Shown: in pieces, positions 29,706 to 32,337 of the stretch
How the letters are laid out: every line of letters starts with the position of its first letter
Position numbering within the stretch: the first letter of the stretch is position 1
Assembly (NCBI GenBank): GCA_903934195.1
Contig: CAIZMV010000205.1
Span: 1-32,337 of the forward strand
Direction: 5' to 3'
DNA: 32,337 bases
Source: an uncultured Acidimicrobiaceae bacterium
GTDB lineage: Bacteria; Actinomycetota; Acidimicrobiia; Acidimicrobiales; Ilumatobacteraceae
Program-made: the position numbers and the translations under genes
The notes under the pieces: generated by a model
The model's input: only the letters and a program-made list of their open reading frames with translations
Database searches by the model: none
Told to the model about the DNA's origin: nothing

Positions 29706-30085
29706 AGATCAATTGCGTGGGCGCGAAGCCCTTCGACATCACAAAACTCTGTAGCCGCCATATGTGTTGAATGCAGTTTCACTTGAGGTGCTTTGCCTTC
29801 TTCGAACGCTTCCTGCCAACGCGGTGCACATAGGCACCACTGATCGCCGGCCTTGAGGCCCGCAAAGCCGTATTGAGGCATTGGGGTGGACAGGTCGTTG
29901 CCCGCAGCCTTAGAGAACTCAAGGAATTCATCAGTCATGATGGCGCATACGGCGTGTATCCCAACATCGTCACCGCCGACTTCGCAGCAACCGGTGCGAT
30001 AAAACCCTGTTACAGGTGATGTGCAGCATGTGCGTAAGCGCTCTCCGAGCACATTGAGTTGTTCTGTCTCTGTGAAGCCATCCAT
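29702..30085 (-). CDS. DUF2237 family protein
   Basis: 127 aa matching the DUF2237 family throughout: NVLGERLRTCCTSPVTGFYR near the start, HAVCAIMTDEFLEFSKAAGNDLSTP in the middle and FAGLKAGDQWCLCAPRWQEA toward the end. It is rich in conserved Cys (CC, CC, C, CLC), suggesting metal or redox chemistry, but the function of the family is not established. The ATG at 30085 is preceded by TAGTTT six bases upstream and no Shine-Dalgarno. Monocistronic, between convergent acyl-CoA dehydrogenase and divergent gltX. Confidence 0.88.
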   Translation of the reverse strand: MDGFTETEQLNVLGERLRTCCTSPVTGFYRTGCCEVGGDDVGIHAVCAIMTDEFLEFSKAAGNDLSTPMPQYGFAGLKAGDQWCLCAPRWQEAFEEGKAPQVKLHSTHMAATEFCDVEGLRAHAIDL

Positions 30086-30127
30086 CTATTCAAACTACCG
30101 TTGACTGCTGTTTAATCGCTGTGCCAC

Positions 30128-30133
30128 TAACCT
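30128..30133 (+). promoter_or_regulatory. -10 element TAACCT for gltX
   Basis: TAACCT ends nine bases before ATG 30143, in the same CTAACCTTG context as the nadA promoter. A TTGACT further upstream is 21 bases away, too far for an ordinary -35. Confidence 0.5.
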
Positions 30134-30142
30134 TGCAGAGTC

Positions 30143-31549
30143 ATGTCTGATTCTCCTCGCTATCGCTTTGCTCCATCACCGACTGGTTTTTTCCACGTTG
30201 GGGGAGCCCGCACCGCTCTCTACAACTGGGCACTTGCATTACGTATGGGCGGCACGTTTGTTTTACGTATTGAAGACACTGACGAATCTCGCAATAGTCC
30301 TGAATGGACACAAGGAATCATTGACGCTCTGTCGTGGCTAGGAATTGATTCACAGTCGCCCCGATTTGAAGGGCCGTACTTTCAGTCACAGAATGCAGAA
30401 CTGCACATCGCTGCTGCCATGAAACTACATGCAGCAGGCAAGGCCTATTGGTGCGACTTAACTGCCGACCAGATTCAAGAGCGCGCCAAGGCCTCAGGCA
30501 AGCAGGGTTACGACGGCTACTCGCGTGACCGCGGACTTGCTGGTGGCCCCGGACACGTATTGCGGTTTCGTGTACCAGAAGGCGCGACTGTCGTGTCGGA
30601 TCTTGTTCGTGGTGAAGTGGAATTTGCTAACGACACCATTGAAGATTTCGTGTTGTTGCGCAGTAACGGAAGCCCGATGTTTTTGCTGGCCAATGTGGTT
30701 GATGACATTGAAATGCGCATCACACATGTAGTTCGTGCAGAAGAGCACTTACCTAATACACCGAAGCAACAAATGTTGTGGGAAGCATTGGGCGCAACCC
30801 CACCAATTTGGGCTCATGTTCCTGTTCTTGTAAACGAGCAGCGTAAGAAGTTGTCTAAGCGCCGCGACAAAGTAGCTCTCGAGCAGTATCGCGAAGAGGG
30901 AATTCTTCCTGATGCAATGATCAACTACCTCATGACGCTCGGTTGGGCTCCGGCTGGTGATACTGAAATAGTTCCGTGGTCTTCAATGGTGGAAGAGTTC
31001 CGTCTGGAAGACGTCAACCACTCACCAGCGTTCTTTGACATCAAGAAGTTGGCCTCGTTCAATGGTGATTACATACGCGCATTGTCGTTAAATGAATTCA
31101 TCCAGGCATCGTCTCTCGTGCTTGCATCTACTGAAGCATGGCCGGCGAGTCGGTTTAATGCAGATGTGTTTGCGCAAGCAGCACCTCTTGTTCAAACTCG
31201 AGTGGTCACTTTGTCAGAAATACCTGCAATGGTTGATTTCCTGTTCCTAGAGAATCCTGCAATTGATGACGATGCGTGGAACAAAACCATGGCTTCAGAT
31301 TTTGCTCGCGAAGTACTTACAGACTTCGCTGCAGCAGTCACTACAGCCGATTGGAACCATGACAGTTTGAAGGGCATCCTTGAAACATGGACAGAAGCAC
31401 ACGGCTTGAAGTTAGGCAAGACGCAAGCGCCGATTCGCGTTGCAATTACCGGCCGAACAGTTGGGCCTCCGTTATTTGAGAGTCTTGAAATTCTTGGCCG
31501 CGAGGAAACTATTCGTCGCCTTACTGCCGGCATTGCACGGCTGGGATAA
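30143..31549 (+). CDS. gltX: glutamyl-tRNA synthetase
   Basis: 468-aa class I synthetase that charges tRNA-Glu. In bacteria lacking GlnRS, as is usual in Actinobacteria, it also mischarges tRNA-Gln for later amidation by GatCAB. The HIGH motif reads HVGG at about residues 18-21 ([18 protein letters not shown]), the KMSKS motif reads KLSKR at about 235-240, and [11 protein letters not shown] and [15 protein letters not shown] are typical. A C-terminal helical anticodon-binding domain follows. The tRNA-Gln gene lies about 700 bases downstream on the same strand. Confidence 0.96.
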   Translation: MSDSPRYRFAPSPTGFFHVGGARTALYNWALALRMGGTFVLRIEDTDESRNSPEWTQGIIDALSWLGIDSQSPRFEGPYFQSQNAELHIAAAMKLHAAGKAYWCDLTADQIQERAKASGKQGYDGYSRDRGLAGGPGHVLRFRVPEGATVVSDLVRGEVEFANDTIEDFVLLRSNGSPMFLLANVVDDIEMRITHVVRAEEHLPNTPKQQMLWEALGATPPIWAHVPVLVNEQRKKLSKRRDKVALEQYREEGILPDAMINYLMTLGWAPAGDTEIVPWSSMVEEFRLEDVNHSPAFFDIKKLASFNGDYIRALSLNEFIQASSLVLASTEAWPASRFNADVFAQAAPLVQTRVVTLSEIPAMVDFLFLENPAIDDDAWNKTMASDFAREVLTDFAAAVTTADWNHDSLKGILETWTEAHGLKLGKTQAPIRVAITGRTVGPPLFESLEILGREETIRRLTAGIARLG

Positions 31550-31557
31550 TTCCTGAC

Positions 31558-32175
31558 ATGCGCGCTTTTGTGCGTTCTGCATTAGTTCTTGCCTTTGGAG
31601 CCTGTATAGCTCTCGTCTTGTATGTGGGCATGGCGGCGGTATCGGTTATGTGGGCCGGTTCACACGACGACACAACCAGCGTGGATGCGATTGTGGTTAT
31701 GGGCGCTGCGCAATACGACGGTGTGCCGTCACCACTGCTTGCATCACGATTGCAGCACGCACTTAATCTGTGGAAGCAAAAGCAGGCCCCACTGATTGCA
31801 GTGACCGGAGGGAAACGACCGGGAGATCGTTTTACCGAAGGTGATACGTCGCGACGCTGGCTGACAGACAGGGGAGTGCCAGGAGCTGACATCGTTGTTG
31901 AATCATCTGGTCGCTCCACATGGGAATCCATTGAGAACGTAGCCCCGCTATTGAACGAAGTAGACGTTGATTCTGTGGTTGTAGTTAGTAGCTCATGGCA
32001 TGTGCAGCGCGCCGCGCTGTCGTTGGAAGAGTTGGGGTTCCGTGCCCATAGTTCGGCTTCGCCAGATGGAGTCCTTTCAGCCTCGTCTGAAAAATCGAAA
32101 CTGATTCGCGAAATTGCTGGTGTTTCCCTTGGCCGAATCATTGGTTTTGGCACTTTGTTCGAGATCACGGGCTAG
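31558..32175 (+). CDS. DUF218 (YdcF/SanA-like) membrane-anchored protein
   Basis: 205 aa. One N-terminal hydrophobic segment (about residues 5-32) anchors a DUF218 domain whose signatures are DAIVVMGAAQYDGVPSP, IAVTGGKRPGDRFTEG, ESSGRSTWESIEN and VVVVSSSWHVQRA. DUF218 proteins such as YdcF and SanA are linked to envelope or nucleotide-related functions, but the biochemical role is poorly defined. The ATG at 31558 is eight bases after the gltX stop; GATAAT, which overlaps that stop, ends seven bases before it, so it could also have its own promoter. Confidence 0.87.
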   Translation: MRAFVRSALVLAFGACIALVLYVGMAAVSVMWAGSHDDTTSVDAIVVMGAAQYDGVPSPLLASRLQHALNLWKQKQAPLIAVTGGKRPGDRFTEGDTSRRWLTDRGVPGADIVVESSGRSTWESIENVAPLLNEVDVDSVVVVSSSWHVQRAALSLEELGFRAHSSASPDGVLSASSEKSKLIREIAGVSLGRIIGFGTLFEITG

Positions 32176-32206
32176 GTCCACGGTGGTGGTCATGGCGAGT
32201 CACCGC

Positions 32207-32212
32207 TAAACT
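32207..32212 (+). promoter_or_regulatory. -10 element TAAACT for tRNA-Gln
   Basis: TAAACT ends 11 bases before the first base of the mature tRNA, a normal distance for a start a few bases upstream. No clear -35. Confidence 0.45.
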
Positions 32213-32223
32213 GGTGCACGCAC

Positions 32224-32298
32224 TGGGGAATGGTGTAATTGGCAACACAGCAGTTTCTGGAACTGTTATTCAGGGTTCGAGTCCTTGTTCCCCAACCA
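32224..32298 (+). tRNA. tRNA-Gln (anticodon CTG), CCA encoded
   Basis: Complete cloverleaf: acceptor TGGGGAA with TTCCCCA (U1-A72, as is usual in bacterial tRNA-Gln), a D arm around GTGTAATTGGCAACAC, the anticodon stem GCAGT/ACTGT with loop TTCTGGA (anticodon CTG), the T arm CAGGG-TTCGAGT-CCTTG, discriminator A and a genomically encoded CCA at 32296-32298. It reads CAG codons. The 39 bases after it hold no feature I can support; a further tRNA may follow beyond the window. Confidence 0.96.
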
Positions 32299-32337
32299 AA
32301 TGGACGTTGATATCAACTCCCTTGAAACGGTTTCTTA

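Noticed and set aside
30101-30106. TTGACT as the gltX -35
   Set aside because: Spacing to TAACCT is 21 bases, outside the normal range.
31521-32168. 215-codon minus-strand frame opposite the DUF218 gene
   Set aside because: The plus-strand frame has clear DUF218 motifs; the antisense translation shows no domain and is Ser/Thr-rich as expected of a shadow.

Overview
The window reads as a chromosomal segment of a free-living actinobacterium, most likely class Acidimicrobiia (freshwater or marine Ilumatobacter-like lineage). That placement is inference. It rests on mid GC content, the protein flavour (actinobacterial LeuA, long CimA, an Acidimicrobiia-type ferredoxin, SCP2 and HSD17B4-type SDR proteins), an IclR regulator divergent from leuCD, gltX beside tRNA-Gln, and frequent leaderless-type promoters. 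No insertion sequence, prophage, CRISPR array or rRNA is visible. Coding density is high: genes commonly overlap by ATGA, and four convergent pairs share their stop codons.

Layout. 1-4570: 3' part of ligA, a small anchored Ig-like protein, and a PASTA-repeat receptor whose kinase domain has lost nearly every catalytic residue. 4617-7449: SDR dehydrogenase, 14-TM MFS exporter and a convergent SCP2 lipid-carrier protein. 7531-9105: serA. 9111-12005 (minus): leuA, a ferredoxin and pyrF, preceded by a complete leucine attenuator (leader peptide [10 protein letters not shown], alternative hairpins, intrinsic terminator). 12097-12522: an unrecorded 50-codon gene with a strong Shine-Dalgarno and a long, structured upstream region. 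12523-14044: DEAD-box helicase and a small tail-anchored protein. 14060-16745: leuCD and a divergent LtbR/NdgR-type IclR regulator sharing a very short promoter. 16783-20860: a hypothetical gene, then nadA-nadB-nadC. 20857-23584 (minus): greA, an alpha/beta hydrolase and an ABC1/UbiB-family kinase. 23624-27382: leuB-ilvE, then cimA behind a second attenuator-like leader whose peptide ends in four consecutive Ile codons. 27394-30085: hypothetical protein, DmdC/FadE-type acyl-CoA dehydrogenase and a DUF2237 protein. 30143-32298: gltX, a DUF218 protein and tRNA-Gln(CTG).

How the genes work together. The main theme is branched-chain amino acid synthesis. CimA makes citramalate from pyruvate and acetyl-CoA, LeuCD and LeuB can process both citramalate and isopropylmalate, LeuA opens the leucine branch and IlvE closes all branches. 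Control looks split three ways in this window: leucine-codon attenuation for leuA, isoleucine-codon attenuation for cimA, and an IclR repressor/activator for leuCD. The second theme is de novo NAD synthesis (nadABC). The most noteworthy observations are the two leader-peptide attenuators, the pseudokinase with PASTA repeats, the unrecorded small gene with its structured leader, and inverted repeats that end exactly on start codons.
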